From: Cyclina sinensis
Lineage: Eukaryota; Mollusca; Bivalvia; Venerida; Veneridae
Assembly (NCBI GenBank): GCA_012932295.1
Contig: JAAONU010000004.1
Coordinates: forward strand, 9,424,630 to 9,488,629
Reading direction: 5' to 3'
Length of the DNA: 64,000 nt
The notes under the pieces: generated by a model
Seen by the model: the letters and a program-made list of their open reading frames with translations, nothing else
Database searches by the model: none
Told to the model about the DNA's origin: nothing
In this document: one piece after another, positions 12,548 to 27,700 of the stretch
Position numbering within the stretch: position 1 is the first letter of the stretch
How the letters are laid out: each line of letters starts with the position of its first letter
Position numbers and translations under genes: made by a program

Positions 12548-12583
12548 TTCAGTGGCCGTCAGAACAATTTTTCTTTTTTTCAG

Positions 12584-12732
12584 GACGTGATGTAGGCAGA
12601 TTAATGACAGAATACCCATATAACCGGTTCCTGTTGCAGACTGTGCCTAAACCATTCCAGTTTGTATTTGTGAAACAAGTAAAGAAACACAACCTGGAAC
12701 CAGTCTCTACAAGGGTACGCCAGATTGGACAT
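12584..12732 (+). CDS. ADAM exon 1 (first visible), N-terminal propeptide
   Basis: 149 bp with acceptor tttttttcag and donor gtaagt. Only the frame beginning after two bases is open, so an upstream exon must end with one base of a split codon. It encodes 49 residues beginning RDVGRLMTEYPYNRF. The exon has no Met start or signal peptide, so at least one coding exon lies further 5'. The phase-0 end fits exon 2. Confidence 0.85.
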
Positions 12733-15700
12733 GTAAGTATGATTATCTAAGTGTTCACCAAACACTTCTGGGTTATGGTCACCGTCTTTAAAATTAACCC
12801 AATGACTATGCAGTTTAAAAGAAACCATTATGAAAATACGGTTGACATTAAGTCCGACTGACAAGTAGTAATTCATAGTTATTTATTATATGACAGTATA
12901 ATTGTAAAATTACATTACATATGTGCATTCTGTATTTCAGGGAATGTACGAGCATTTAGAACAAGTCACCTTGCAGATTATTATTGACAAGAAGAAGCAT
13001 AAGCTAAAACTAGAAAGAAATGAGTAAGTATTTATGAAACACCATCAGAATTGTCAGTAACTACTTGGTTGCACATAGTCATTTTAATGATGATTGGCCA
13101 ATTAGCTTGTAGGGTATACACTCCTGGTTATTGAAATTTTTGGAAGGGAAATCTCTTCTTGTAGTTCTAGTACAACTAAAACATTACTTTGGATGATATT
13201 AAGATATCATATTGTCACTGTATTACAGAAGAAGTAGAAATTATCCATTTGGTTTCCCTATGAGAAAGCTGTGGGGTCTTTATATTTTCTTTTTGTCTTG
13301 CAAATTTTCTGAATGTGTTAATTTATGATTTAAACAAGGAAAATTATTAGTTCTTAAATTATCTCTATATTATTTCTTCTGGGAATCAATGTCTGTATTT
13401 TATTCTGCAATAAAAGTTGCATTCATAGCTCACTGTTCTAATCGACCTTTTCAGTTAGCGTAATTTGGTCATGAAATTGATCATTGTTGAAATGAACTCA
13501 CCCTTACAGTGGCAACTTAAATTTCTGAAATTATTTGAAAACCACAGCTTTTTTTACAATTTCTGGTAAGACTATTTTAAAATGACATGTATTGTTGATA
13601 AAATTGTTAATTAGGCTAAAGTTCTATTTCTTGGTGTCAACCTAGCTAACAGTCTTTGATATTTTAAAACATACTAAGATATGTCATGCTATCTGTTGCT
13701 TTAGAAATATGACAATTTTGCCTTTTCATAGAAGCATGATCATGGAGTGAAAATCAAAGAAGTTCTAAGTGAAGTTAAATAAAGTAGATACAAATGTAGA
13801 AGCTTCTGACTTTTGTGATGCAAGTTCAAGTGCTTATTGATTAAAAACTGAGTGAGTTCGTTAGCAAGTTCAAGTGCTTATTGAAAACGGAGTGAGTTCT
13901 TTTGCAAGTTCAAGTGTCTAAATGGGTAAAACAAAATAAAAAAAACAACAACAACAAAACCACACTCACACATAAACATGGATGAGTTCATTTGCAAGTT
14001 CAAGTGCTTATTGGTTAAAAAAAAAAAAAAACTGGAGTCAGTCCATTTGCAAGACTTAGTGCTTATTGATTGAAAAAAAAAATGAGTGAGTTCATTTGCA
14101 CGTTCAAGTGCTTATTGGTTAAAAACTGAGTGAGTTCATTTTGCAAGTTCAAGTGCTTATTGGTTAAAAAAATGAAAACACACAAAAACCGGAGTCAGTT
14201 CATTTGCAAATTCTAGCCTATATCTTACATAATTTAAACAGATGCATGCTGTAGATTTTTTTCTTGTCTTCTGTAGGAAAACAACTGCAGGCCAAGCTAA
14301 TAAAAGTCTGTCAGATACATAATTTACATGATTGTGTCAGATTCCCCCATGAATATTTAAAATCCAATGTACAGGATAATGTCATTCATCTTACAGAAAT
14401 TAAGAATTTCTAGATTCGGCAGTAGACATGATTTTGATAATGATTCTGCTTAGAAAATAACAGATTTCCTTTTTATATAATGTGTACCATTGTCATTTTG
14501 CTTGGCAATGTATTTCCTCTTATGACCAGGGTGGACCATGGTTGACAGTCGTCTGCACTGTTTACTGTTCACCATACCAAAAAAGAAAATAGCGACGAAA
14601 GCAGAGGAATCCAAATGGAAGGACCAGTGTAATATCACAGAGTATTCAAGATAGATAATCCACTGATGTTAGTTAATACCCCTGTAAATGATACATGAAT
14701 CTGTCCAAAGTGAATAATACATGATTGAGGCCACTGTTTAAGACTTTAGGTAAGATACATGTATGGTAAACATTCAGGATGTTGACAGTCTTTCTGGATA
14801 TATTGAATGGTTAGTTTGAACATGTATTCTGTGCCATACCTGTTATTTGAAAGAATGAAAAAAAATTGTTAATTTTCTTAATTCTTTGTATCAGAGGTTT
14901 ACAGGAAATACATGTTTGGGTGTGAAAGTTTTAGTGAGAAGTCAAGAAAATTTTAATTGGCTCATGGGGAATGTTAAGGGAACCTTAAGAAGATTGAAAT
15001 GATTTGTCATTGCCTAAGAATCATCACAGCCATGGGCAGTATATTGTAATAAGATGCTTTAGGTAGGTATTTTTGAGTTATGAGTTTTGATAATTTTGAA
15101 ATAGTATTTAAATGTTTATTTCACAGAAATGTATGAGGATCCTCAAGAGAACTAGTCTGGGTTTTATAGCATTCATAAGATAGCATTATTTCTCCTTTTT
15201 GCTGAAGAAGAAAGTTTTTTCCTAGTAAATATTTGATGTCTGGAGAAGCTTCAGAAAATGGTACTGGAATAAATTGTTTCTTCTGTTATATCTCAGACTC
15301 AAACACTAGTAATTTAAAGGTTTTTCTGTTGGCAATGAACCAGGGGTGATGGAGCTGTGTTAAAGTCTGCAGAACTCGTATATTCTAACACAAATTTTTC
15401 GTCTACGCTGGCTGTACTTCTATAAAATATGATTGTCTAACATAGTGAGTGTTTCTGTCGGGGGAAAAAACAACATATTTTTTTACTCTGGCATTGTGAA
15501 AGTACCTTATTACAGTCTGAATTAGATCCTTGAATTCAGAAATTTCTAGCATGCCTGTGATGGTTTTCCATAGAATTGTATTTTTTCATTGTGTCACGTT
15601 TTTTTCCTATGTTCTGAAGGGATGAAATAACACTGTATTTTCATTCAGCTGATCATGATTCCAGTTTCCATTGAGTTGCTTCTGAGTTTTATTTGTTTGG

Positions 15701-18700
15701 CTAAGTTTGGATATGGATAAAAAGTAGGGCCTTGAATTGTGACCAGTATTTTTACGTGTTAATATGTTATCAGTCAGTGTCATTGGTGGGGTTCATGCCT
15801 AGCATTCTTCATTCTGGGGTCAACTTTTTCTTAGTTAACCTTAAAAGCTCGGTAGTGCTTTTAAAGCAGACTTTTTGTTTCATAATTCAGATAATAAGAT
15901 TTTGGTGGTGACGTCTCTATAATTAAACTTAAAAGAATGAAGGAGTGACATTATCAGCACAGTCAGGAAATGGTTTTGCTCGACTCAGCATTAATTTTCT
16001 TAATTTTTTTTTTTAACAGAGATGAACATACAGCGATAACTCATTATCTATATTTTTATAGTTCTTTAAATATTCTTTTGGCACTGAATCAGGCTAGGTA
16101 ATGCTGTTTCGTAAATTTCGAAGATAATCCGACAGGAAATTTTAAGATTAGTCTAGTTAAGTCCCGAGGAACACTGTAATCAGTTCCGATTTTCAAATGT
16201 TTTTAGTGTTTTCAAGCTGGTTTAATTCCGATCATCTCACATTAATCTTTTATAACTGTCTAGTCTAACTCTGGAGGAAATTGAAGGGAGTGATTGCTGT
16301 TATTTAATTAAGATAATATTAAATGGCAAAAAAAAAAACCAACAGGTTTTCCTGGTAAAAAATAAATAATCTGTAAGTTTTTCTTTTACTTGTTAGACAT
16401 TTATTGACTTTGTTATCAAATTTATTAAAAACAATTTCAGTTAAACTGCAAGGGTAACCAGGTCTTTGATTTATACATGTACTAGGTGGAACACACTGGA
16501 CTGAGTTAATGATTTCACATTTTTAGCTTGATAAGTGGCCATTTGTCTAATACAAAGTGATTTCTTTGTTCTCTTTTCATATGACTTGGATTTGATCAAG
16601 TGAGAATAGGCTGCTTTGACATATAACCATAGCCAACTTTGTTTTGCCATGCCCTGCTCCAGCCCACCCCAACCCCCCCTGCCCCACCCCACCCGAACCC
16701 ACCCCACCCTAACCTGACCCACCCTGATCCTATTCCATTATAATTTGTATGAATATACTTATTGCTACAAGGTAGTGAAATGTGCTGAGTGTTTTGTTGT
16801 TTTGTTTTGGTCAGGAAATAATCAGTGTAATACTGAAATGGATATATACTTTCTAAGGGGGCGTTGTTGGAGGTAGCCATCAGTGTGCAGAATTTATATA
16901 AGATGTAAGATATCTTGCTTCTGTATTAAATAAATCAGTTAAGTCTTCTACTTATTATAGGTTATGAGATATGCAAAAATGAAAAAAAAAAAATATTGTT
17001 AGGATTTTGTTTTGCAGGATTTTGTTATGCATATCAATGTTTGGAAGAGCACTTAGTTTATATTTCAGGCATAGATATTCATGATTTAATGTTATCAGAA
17101 AAGTTATAGTTTAAAGATAATGCAGAACTGGAAACTCACATCTTGAATTTTGATGAATTTATCAGGAAAAAAGTGAGAATTGCAGGAAATAATGATACTC
17201 CTAGAAAGTCTTTATGCCAGATGTTGCAATCAGCAGCCCATTTCAGTATAATTTTGTCATTTTGTTGGCAGTGATATTTTCTGCAGTAAATCCCAAATTG
17301 AATGAATCATTAGGAGTTAAGCCATGGCTTCCAAAGGCATTGCCTATTTGGATGTTTAGGTCCACCTTCTATTGAGATGCTAGCTGGGTGATGTCTTTCC
17401 TGTACATTCCCGTACTCTAATTAAAAAATGGAACTGTGGCAGTGTTCCAGATTTTTGCAGTTTTGGAAAATGAAGTGTCGACCTGAGCATGATGCCAGAG
17501 TTGTGCTGGTAACTTTCACTTTTGGCATGAGGTGAATAGACTGGCTTCAGCTGTTAGTTTTCTTTTTTCATAAGTAAGTAATAGTAGCCAACTTATACAA
17601 GGCATATTGTACAATGTCCTTTAAGGCTGATGGAAATGCTTGTTGAATATTTAAGACATCGATTGTTCCTGGAGATATATAATTGTTTCTGTCTGACCAT
17701 CAGTATAAAATGTCTAGAATGTAAATGCTAAGATAAATGTATATAAATCTCTTTGATATATTAGACACAAAGATATGTATCAATTATAAACAGTTTGTCT
17801 TTTAAGAGAGCATGTGCAATGTCGTCTGTCGGATAGTCTGTGTTCATTCGGGGTTATTGGCCTTTGCCTCATTTTATAGTCCCTGGTACATGCACTTTGA
17901 ATGTTCCAAATGTCAGTGCAAGCAGTTTAAATATACTAGGGGTACTGAAAACTACTGTTTTTTCTCTAAGGTGATTGGTTCTATAATGTTGTCTTGATAT
18001 TGAATGAATACAGTTTAGAAAACTTGCTCCCAAGCTAAGCAGATGCATAGTTAGAATTGTGAGCTAATTCTTTACAGCCTGTTGTGTTCACAGAGCTATA
18101 ATGAGCAGTTTCATGCTAGGATTTGAGCAATACATGCTTTTTTATGTTTCTATGAAATGCAAAGATAATCTATTGCTGTTGCATCATGGGAGAGAGATTC
18201 TAAGAGCATATTGATTGGTAACCTCTCATGTAAACAGCTCTTACAATTTACTTAATGGTAAAAACACATCTGCCCACATGTTCTGTTTGTTTTAAACTTC
18301 ACCTTAGCCATGTTATTTGTTGCTTTAAAAGGAGCCAGATTGTTTAGTCAGTTATGTAACTTGCAGCTGAGTATTTTTTTGCTTTCATTGATATAGAGTG
18401 CTGGTCATTTTTATGCTCCCGAAGGAGGGCATACAGTAGTCATGCAGTCTGTCCATTAATCTGTCCATCTGTCTGTCCATCTGTCCCTTTTATTGCACAA
18501 CTCCTTCAACAATTCTCATTTTATTTTCACCATATTTTCACACAACGATTCTAGTTTTTTTTTGGTAGAATTATTGGCCTTTGTTTGATTTTACCTTATA
18601 TTAATTGTGTGCACAATTCCTCCTACATTTCCCATGTGATTTTCACCAAACTTTCACAGAATGATCATTAATAATGCCACAGCACATATACTCAGTCTTT

Positions 18701-21700
18701 TTGCCATTTGATTACTTTTCAGCATTGTTATATTGCTCTTTGCAAAATTTTACTTAATATTGCTTCAGTGTGCACAACTTTTCCTTCAATTCTCATGTAA
18801 TTTTCACTAATCATTCATATAATGATGACATTTTCAAGTGCCACAGGGCATATACTCAGGCAATTAACTCTTTTTTGGCAGAGTTATTGCCCTTTGTTTA
18901 ATTTTACTTGATATTGCTTCTTTGTGCAACCCCTACAGTTTTATAATTGAATTATGTTTTTGCTTATGGTGGTCATCTGGAGCATAAAAATCCAAAAGTT
19001 AAAAGTGTGAAACATTTTTTCTATAGAAGACATGTGGTGACCTATGGGTTCAATACACTAGCCCAGTATCTTATGAAACACATCAGTTTTGGAAATTTAT
19101 TAATTTTTTACCAGCCATGCAAATAGGTAAAGGACATATAATAGTCTTATCCCTGGATGTATTGGTACTTTGTTCAGTTCACAGACTGCAAAACATTTTG
19201 ATACAAATGATCAAGGTAACTTCAAGTTATAAGCTACCATGACTGTGACCATTGCCATGTTTCTTGAGCATTCATGTCTTTGACACATTTCTCGTTTAAA
19301 AGTGATTTAAGCTTCCTTTGGCCTCACCAACAATGGTCCATGGTTAAAATGTACATGTTTTTTGACCGGTAAGTTTCTAATCTGACTGACAGTCATAAGT
19401 TTGAACCCCTATGTGACAGATCTCACTCTAAATGAAATAGTGGGCAATTCTAATATGTAATGGGGATCTACCCATATTATTGTTTGGTGCAAAGAACCAC
19501 AAGGTTTTGCAAACTAAAATTTTATGTCACTCCAGGAATTCTGTCAAAGGGTTTTAAGTACAACAAAGCAAGATACATAAATGGGTAAGACTTCATTTAA
19601 AGAATTTGTGTCATATTTATAATAGCCAATAGTAGTTTGGTCAGTGGTACAATATATACTCAAAATATGGGGAAAAAAGTAAAATTGAAAAAAATTACCA
19701 GGATGAGTTTAGCTAATATTGCTAAACCTCAGCAAAAATCAGAACCTGAGGCCTCTAATGTGATTAAACTTGCATAATAAGAGAGAATGTTCCTGGGTCT
19801 TCATTTTATAATCCATGGATTTGTTTCTGGAGTGAGTCATAATCATATACTAACTAGTTTCATTTAATATATCAAATGAGAAAGCCTCTTGTAGGAAGAC
19901 ATACCTATTATTACTACAGAATATTTTATTACCATTTCATTTTGTGGTTTTTCCTTATTGATTTGGCTTGGCCATCAAGTCTGAATGCTGTAACAATAAT
20001 AATATTGCACATCTGTGAAGGAATTATACCTTTCTGTATATAATTGCTCCTTTGTGCAAGTGAGGTTGTTTCTATATGCTTCAGGCTGGGTCATTCAATC
20101 CATACCCATTATTATAAAGTCTTTGATGATGTAACTGGGTTTAATGATTTAAGTCCAACTCCCTCTATTTTGGCTATAAATATATAATGTCAAAGTGCAA
20201 CTTTTAGTTTTACATTTGGCAGACCTGCTTATTAACTCTGGTAGTATTATTATTAGCTTTAATCCAGCTCTGCTATTTTGAATGTAAAGCTACATGAAAC
20301 TGAAATTGAGATAATTTTCAGCTGATAAAAGAAGAAATAAGAGATTTCAAATACAGTTAACAAAATTTATGTGTGCCAATCAAAAACTTTGACACCGATA
20401 ATTGACAATTAGCTAAACTTTGTTGTCATTAGGAAGCTTATTTTAGATCAGAATTTATTTAATTGTTTTCTTTTGTATATTGCATGTATTTGTGTATTAG
20501 GAAAAATTCTAGATAAAATATTAATAATTTCTGATAATTTATTGTTGATAATTGAAATCTCAAAAGCTTTATTCATGAAATGGTCTCTAAATGAATTCTC
20601 TAGTGTACCTTCTAATTTTTCACCTTTGAGAAAAGTGAAGTTATTGAATTGTCTTTAATTAATTTTTTAATAGATTTCCTTTATCTGTATTTTAGCAATA
20701 AATCAAGTGGTTAGTACATTCTTGCCTATGAGACACATAAGTTTCATTTGAGAAACAAAACAATGCTGGAGCAGTCATCCAGTATTTAAGCATTGATCAC
20801 TACAAATCAATAAGGTGGAGATCAGATATAGATATAGTTACAATGTTAGAGAAGGGCTAATGTTTTGTATTTGCTGCTCTGAGAGCAAATTGACATCACA
20901 TGTGGGAGAGATGAGTCATAAATGATGCTTTTTTTTTCTCCAATAATGGCAGAATGTCAAAGAGAGCGAAAAACGCAAACAAATATTTGTTGCATTGAAA
21001 AACAATTTAGTGTTGCGGAATCCAATTGATTCCTTTTATTCAAGTATTGAGTTACATTGTTAAGTCATTTTTCACTACAGTGAAGTGTTGTAAAAATGAT
21101 TTTCCATATTTATGAAGTGTCCAAGTCTGATGCATGTTTCTTTATAGTTCGATATCAGACATTGTGGGCTATTAGCCTGTTCACTCCCATAATCATGACT
21201 CAAAATCTGTGTCTGAGAAAACTACTGGCACATTGCAAGAAAACATTATCCATTAGTGAGGTTTCCAGTTCTGGAAGGGTTTGATGATTGGTCAAGTCAA
21301 GAAACTCTATACAATGTATATCATGATGCTTTGGACACAATTTGATACATACCTTTACTAGTTTCTTTTTCTGATGAAAATATTTGGATATATTTAAGAT
21401 GCAATCTGCATGCAAAATATCATCAGTACAAACACACAGATAATTTTCTGTATGAAAAGTGAAGAGTATTCTAAGAAAGTGAACTTTAAGTCAATTTAAA
21501 ATGTTACATTAATTAAAAAATGTTGTCATGAAAAGTTCATGAACACTGAATCAGTCATCGCGAGTTCTAGAAAAATTCTCATTAACAGTTCTATTCTATT
21601 TTTCAATTAACAGTTCATGAACTGTAATTCTTTGTCATTCTAGAACCCTTGCACATAATTTGTTCTGCATGGGTCTTTCTGATATTACGTTTAAACCCAA

Positions 21701-24700
21701 AAGGCTGAAGCAACTTAATAAAGATATATGAGAACAGATATTTTTAGATTATAATTTTAAATACATCTGAACTTGTTAAAACAAACTGAATTAGAGATTT
21801 TTTTGCTCATAATTTACAGTAAGATCTTTCATCATATTTATGTTTTATTAAAATATTTTATTATTTCATGAACATGTTCCATTGCCACAATTTATTTGAT
21901 CTGCTTGATTATCAGAAAAAAATTAACACCAAACTCACTGCACAGTCACTTCCCCTATGTTATCAGTAACTGTATTGTAAGGGAAGTAATCATTTTGTGG
22001 AGTTTCATTGTACACAACTACTTACTTTCTTAAGGTTAATGAAACATACATTTGATAAATCAGATATTGGTTCAGCATTTGATTTTTTTTACATTGACAA
22101 CTAAGAAAATCATAGACAATTATGTATGCCAAAACTTTGAAATGCTGTGGTTACCATTGTGTACCTTTCACCTGGAGAGTATGTCACTTAAAAAGTATTT
22201 GTTTGTTCATGACATGAACAATAAATATATGAACTTAGATGGATTCTTCATCAGTTCATGGACATTTATGTTCATGTTCTTTAACAGCATCACAAGGAGT
22301 GTTCAATATCCAGATGTTCAGTACAGCATTGTTTAAGAAGAGTTTATGAATAAATCAAGTCAATTATTTGCATGACTTCAAGAACCATATTTCACTGGGG
22401 AAACTCTCTTCAAAACTTGCACGTTTAAAGCAGACAGCATAAAATTATATCTCCATTATAATGTATAAATTATGAATAAAAGAATGGTAATTTGAAATCA
22501 CTTCTGTTTAAATTTCTTGTTTTTCCTCTTTTCAGTGGATTGTTCTCAGCTGGTATTCAGGCAAAGCATTTCAAGGAACAACAGTCGCAGGTTATTGACA
22601 AGGTATGGATTTCTTTAATTGACATCACTCTTAATATTATTATAAGATATCACTCTTAGTAATATCACTGTAAAAAGCAATTACATTAAAACCAGATAGC
22701 TGTGTTTGATTTTGAAAAGAGATTCACAGCATATTTCAAAGTGGACAGCTTAATCAGGCCTTCACTGCTTAGTGGTTAGGGAGTTTGCATTTTTGGGCAA
22801 CAGGTCTTAGGAGTCTATGCAAGGGTGTTTGTTAGTTGTATGTATTTCTAAGCAAAGAATCATGATGCCACATGAATGTATTCTATTCAGTTTGATTAAA
22901 ATCAGCTCCTAAATAACGCTCTGCTGTTAGGATTTGAACATCACCAAAAGAACATCTCATGACCTTTCAGTCAGCCAATCAGTGCCTAGCTTTCAATTTT
23001 TTGAAGGCAAGTCAGTTTCTATTTTTAACCATTTGAATGCATGTGAAAAATCTATATTTAAATGGGATCCCAAATAACTCAGTCATTTTCTGCCATAATG
23101 ATAAATATCACAGTTAATTGAGGAAATCTTGAGATAATTGTATGTGGGGGAAAATTTCCAGCAGCTTTTGACATTTGATAGATACTGCATGTATATATAT
23201 AACTCATTTAGATCTGAAGGCTGCCCATTCAATTTTATCTTCTTGATAATCTGGATTTCCAGTATTGTTATTTATATCCCAGCCAATGAAACTGCATCTT
23301 ATGACATGTTTTTTAAGGTGAACCTGTACACATAGCATGTTAATGTTGAGTGTGTAAACTTCAATAGCAGGTTTAAATCATCTTGAATTTTTTGAAAATA
23401 TTTTGTGCTTCTCCTTCATTTAATATAAGTTTATTAGAGTTTTGGTTTGTATTTTCTAAATGAATATTAATTAGATTATGAGTATGGTGACGAAAATATT
23501 CAAGTAAATGTGCCTGTTTAGTTACATCATGTACTTCAGTCAGATTGGTCCAATATTTTAACATTCCAGAGAAAAAAAAATCACATAATGAGAAGTGAAA
23601 ATCAAAATGAATGTCTGACATTATACATAATGGAGAAGGTTTTAAGCTTTTATGCTTTCACCTCTCATTAGACTATACAGAACTCAATATACATTTCTGA
23701 ATATATATCTGTTAGACCTAGAAAGTCAAGGGCCATGACCATCTAACGCTTGGTAATTCATAACATTTTCTTGACTTTGTTTAGTGTATCTTATGTAGCA
23801 GTCATAAATCATAGTAAAAAAATCTGATAATTGAAAACAATGATGAGTCAAATTTAGAGACAAAAGATGCCTTGAGAGTTCTCCAAATATATTTATTTAT
23901 ATTGATGTGAAGACACATTTATGTATGCATGCAGCACTTAAGATGCTCTTCAGTATTTAAGGAGCACAGTAATTTACATCTGGAATAAGTTAGGGAGCAG
24001 CTATGAAACGCCAGCTCCCAGGTGAAGATCATACCTCAGTTATAATTCGCTGTAATATACAAATGTTGAAACTTTGTTCAAATCAGGTTGTTTAAACTTT
24101 ATACCTAGCTGCCTTTTGAGCAAAGGGCAGTTATTTAATTTGAAAACGAGTCTGAAGAGCTAGTCCCTTTCAATGTTTGACTTCTAACAAAACTCCAAAT
24201 ATTACCCTAATTTCACCTATATCTGTTATTTATTTGAACTCAAAATGTATCACCATTTTCCAAGGTATTTAACTCTTAATGTACAATTTTCATGGGGTTG
24301 CTACTGAAACAAATTATACCTGCAGCTTTTGTACCCCAATATGTTGGTGCAGAAATCCTTACACCCCTAGTATTTTTCCACTGTCTTCATCTCTTGGATG
24401 AAATATCTCCCTGCTCTTTTGGGTGAAAGTTAGTTTGTTACCATATTATTCAATTAATTAGTTAATTTTTAACAAAGAAGAAAATGCTGAGGGAAATTAA
24501 ATGAGGTCAGTTTGGAAATGAAATTAAATGAAGGGAATTTATTTAGATACAGATTTCCAAAAGAAATAGAACAGAGGTAGTTTTGGAAGAAAATAAAAAA
24601 ATATATTAATTGTTAATTTGGGACTTATGTAGAACAGTTAAGAAAGGAGCTAATTTTGATGGTAAAACAGAAGAAATTAAAGATAGACAATATTTAATAT

Positions 24701-27700
24701 AAATGAAAAACATCTATTGAATCCCATGCAGATTTACTGACATTATCTGATGGCTTGTATCTCATCATGATCAGTTCTGATGCCTGCCTGTTCACTATCA
24801 TATTGCTGTCAGAACACTTGTACAAAGGTCACATCACTCATACATTAATGTCAGAAGATGATTTTTTTCCAAGGAAATTCTACATTGCAACCTGGGGGAA
24901 TACCTGTCAGAACTGTAATTTTCTCCTCTCTGGTTGCCACATTACCTTAAGTGTCTCAGTGGAAAAATGTTCTGCAGAACTGCTTGTTACCAGTTACATT
25001 GTCAAACAGAATTTCTCTTGTATGTCCATTAAAGGAAAGGGAGATAAGTCAAGACAGAATCTAAACATGTCGGTTTTTTGTGAGAAGAGGGGTTTAAGTT
25101 GTTTCATATGATATATATGTATCAGAATTTCTCATAAATGTACAGGAAAAATAATAATCCAATCATCAGTGACTTCTCCCTTTTTAAGCAGAAAGATGAC
25201 AGAAACCCTTGGCTTTCCTTTTGATATTGTAAACTTCAAATGCATACTTATTGGATTACAAACTCCATGCACCAGTTACATAATGCTATGCTTTTTTAAC
25301 TACTGCCATTATGCAAATCACATAACCATTATTATATGCTCAAACTAAAACAGTTTAGATATAAAATGTTTTCAAATAGATTGAAAATTCAAACATTTGA
25401 ATAATTTAATTTGTCTCATTTTCGGTCCTATTTCATGTGTAGGCAGTGACTGATACAGTAGGAGAAGAAACTCTGTATTGTGTTTAAAAATTAGATTACT
25501 GTTGGCTTCTGTTTGGCCTTTGCAAACTTACCCAGAATGCAGTTGGCTTAAAAATGGCTGGTGATTCTTTTGAAAAGAATTGTTGCCAAGATGCATTTCA
25601 AATTCTTTAAATAAATGGTGTGAAGTGATAGCATCTGAGAGTTTTCAAAAATGTTAGCCAAGATATAACATGGTTAATTCTAACTCCTACATTATGATGG
25701 TGTCAAAGATGGCTGCCTAAAAATGGCAAAAACAGCTCTCTGAAATTCAAATGATTCTCACTTTCTCAGACATTTTGAATTGGGCTTTTGCTTGCCTCAA
25801 TGTAGAATGTCTTTAGTCCCTAGTTTTTGGCTCACCGGATCAAATGCTCGGGTGAGCTATTGTGATCACCCTGTGTCTGTTGTCAGTAGTCAACATTTCT
25901 CTTTAAATGATTTCCTCCTAAACCACAAGGACATTTTTAACCAAACTTGATAAAAATGTTCTTTATATTGCCCTTTTCTGAAATTTCTTAAACCATTCTG
26001 CTCCACTATGCATACGGGCTGCAAAAGCTAAAAATAGAAAAAAATTGAAACAGCATCTTCTCCTAAACCGCAATGTAATTTTCCACCAAATTTCACAGAA
26101 ATGTTCCTTTCATAGCCCTCTATTAAAATTGTTCAGCTCCATTGAACAAAATGGCCACCAGAGCTTAAAATAGATTTTCATCAATATTTGGCTTCAAATG
26201 ACATCTTCTCCAAAACCACAAGGCCATTTTAAACCAAACTTGACAGATATGTTCCTTATATTGCCCTTTTCTAAAATTACTCAAACCGTTCCTCTCCATC
26301 GCACATAAGGGCTGCAAAAGCTAAAAAAAGTAAACAATTGAAATGACATCTCCTCCTAAACAGCAAGGTGATTTTCCACCAAATTTTATAGAAGTGTTTA
26401 TTACAGAACATTCTATTAAAATTGCTAAAAAGGTTCTGCTTCATGGAACAAAATGGCTGCCAGAGGTAGAAATAGATTTTAGTCAATATTTGTCTTCAAA
26501 TGATCCTTTAGACTCTAAAGTAAAGAAATTTTCCTTATATTGCCCTTTTCTTAAATTGCTCTAACGGTTCCATTCCAATGCACATAAGGGCTGCAAAAAC
26601 TAAAAATAGTAAAAAGTTCCGATGACATCTCCATCTAAAAGGCAAGGTGATTTTCGACCTGATTTTACAGAAATATTCCTTACAAAGCTTTCAATTTAAG
26701 TTGCTCAGATTGTTCCGCTGCATTGCACAAAATGGCCACCAGAGCTAAAAATAGATTTTCATCAATATTTGGCCTCAGATGTCATCTTCTCACATGCTGT
26801 TAACTCAAAATGGCCTCTGCCCTATGGGTTTTATTTGTATTGAATATGAGATCTTTGAAAATCTTTAATTAGAAAATGTAATATTGCATCTGATGTTTGC
26901 TTAACAGCAGACACAAAGCCAAAGTACTCAGGTGAGCAATCTAGGGCCATCATGGCCCTCTTGTTTTTCTCTTCATCAGTCAGTAACAGTAACTCTTACT
27001 TGAACCCAAGAGTCTGAGTTAAGTTTTCCTTCTCAATGCAAAAATCTAGTTATTTGCGTCAGGAAGACTTTTAATTTCCTGTCTATAATCATTTGCAGAA
27101 CATATTACTTTTACATGTTTTATTAATTATCTTTTTCTTGGCCAGACCAACCTCCTTGTTGTTGATTTGAAAATTTTTCTAGCTACCCACAGATGGGTAC
27201 ACACTTTGATGACAGCCACTCACAACTTAAAACTTTATATATACATTTATTCTATAGGACCTTGAAAAATTTGCACTTCAGCTCTTCATATATGAGAGGT
27301 CTCTTGTATTTGATGTTTACTGATAGTTCCTATGATGCAACAAAACGAGTACATTTCAATAAAAAAAAAATCATAAGGTCTGTCCACCAGCATCGTCGGA
27401 AACCCACGTTCGATCCATTCCGTTTCACTCTATTTATCTACCGTGGGACAATTGGCTGGTAAAATTTCGTACTCATGAATAATTCATTACCTACTTTCAT
27501 TGGTTTCCATAAGATTTCCCTTGCGGAATCTCAGCCAGTGAAATTACTTGTTACAATTTGCCTTCCGCGCCTAAGTTTAAATCCTGGGAAATACGTCTAT
27601 TCTAAGTAACTTGTCATTATGCGTACTCGCCACACTGAAGGGTGTCTATTTGTAATGCGGCTTCTCATTTGATGAAGAGTTACATCCCTTTGCTAATAAA

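Larger units (their letters stand above)
13024..22535 (+). other. Intron 2 (9.5 kb)
   Basis: It holds the 13.8-14.2 kb repeat, the C-rich tract and the 18.4-19.0 kb TIR element. The remainder (14.2-16.6 and 19.0-22.5 kb) is AT-rich with no coding signal; short open frames there lack codon bias or family resemblance. Confidence 0.75.

Noticed and set aside
16471..16880. Gly/Trp/Arg-rich minus-strand frames
   Set aside because: Produced by the C-rich tract; low complexity.
22762..22835. tRNA-like 'gcttagtggttagggagttt' segment
   Set aside because: Box A resemblance only; no box B and no cloverleaf. A similar weak case lies at 58425-58480.
24755..25111. 118-codon plus-strand open frame in intron 3
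   Set aside because: No domain, no codon-use signal and no splice context; consistent with chance.
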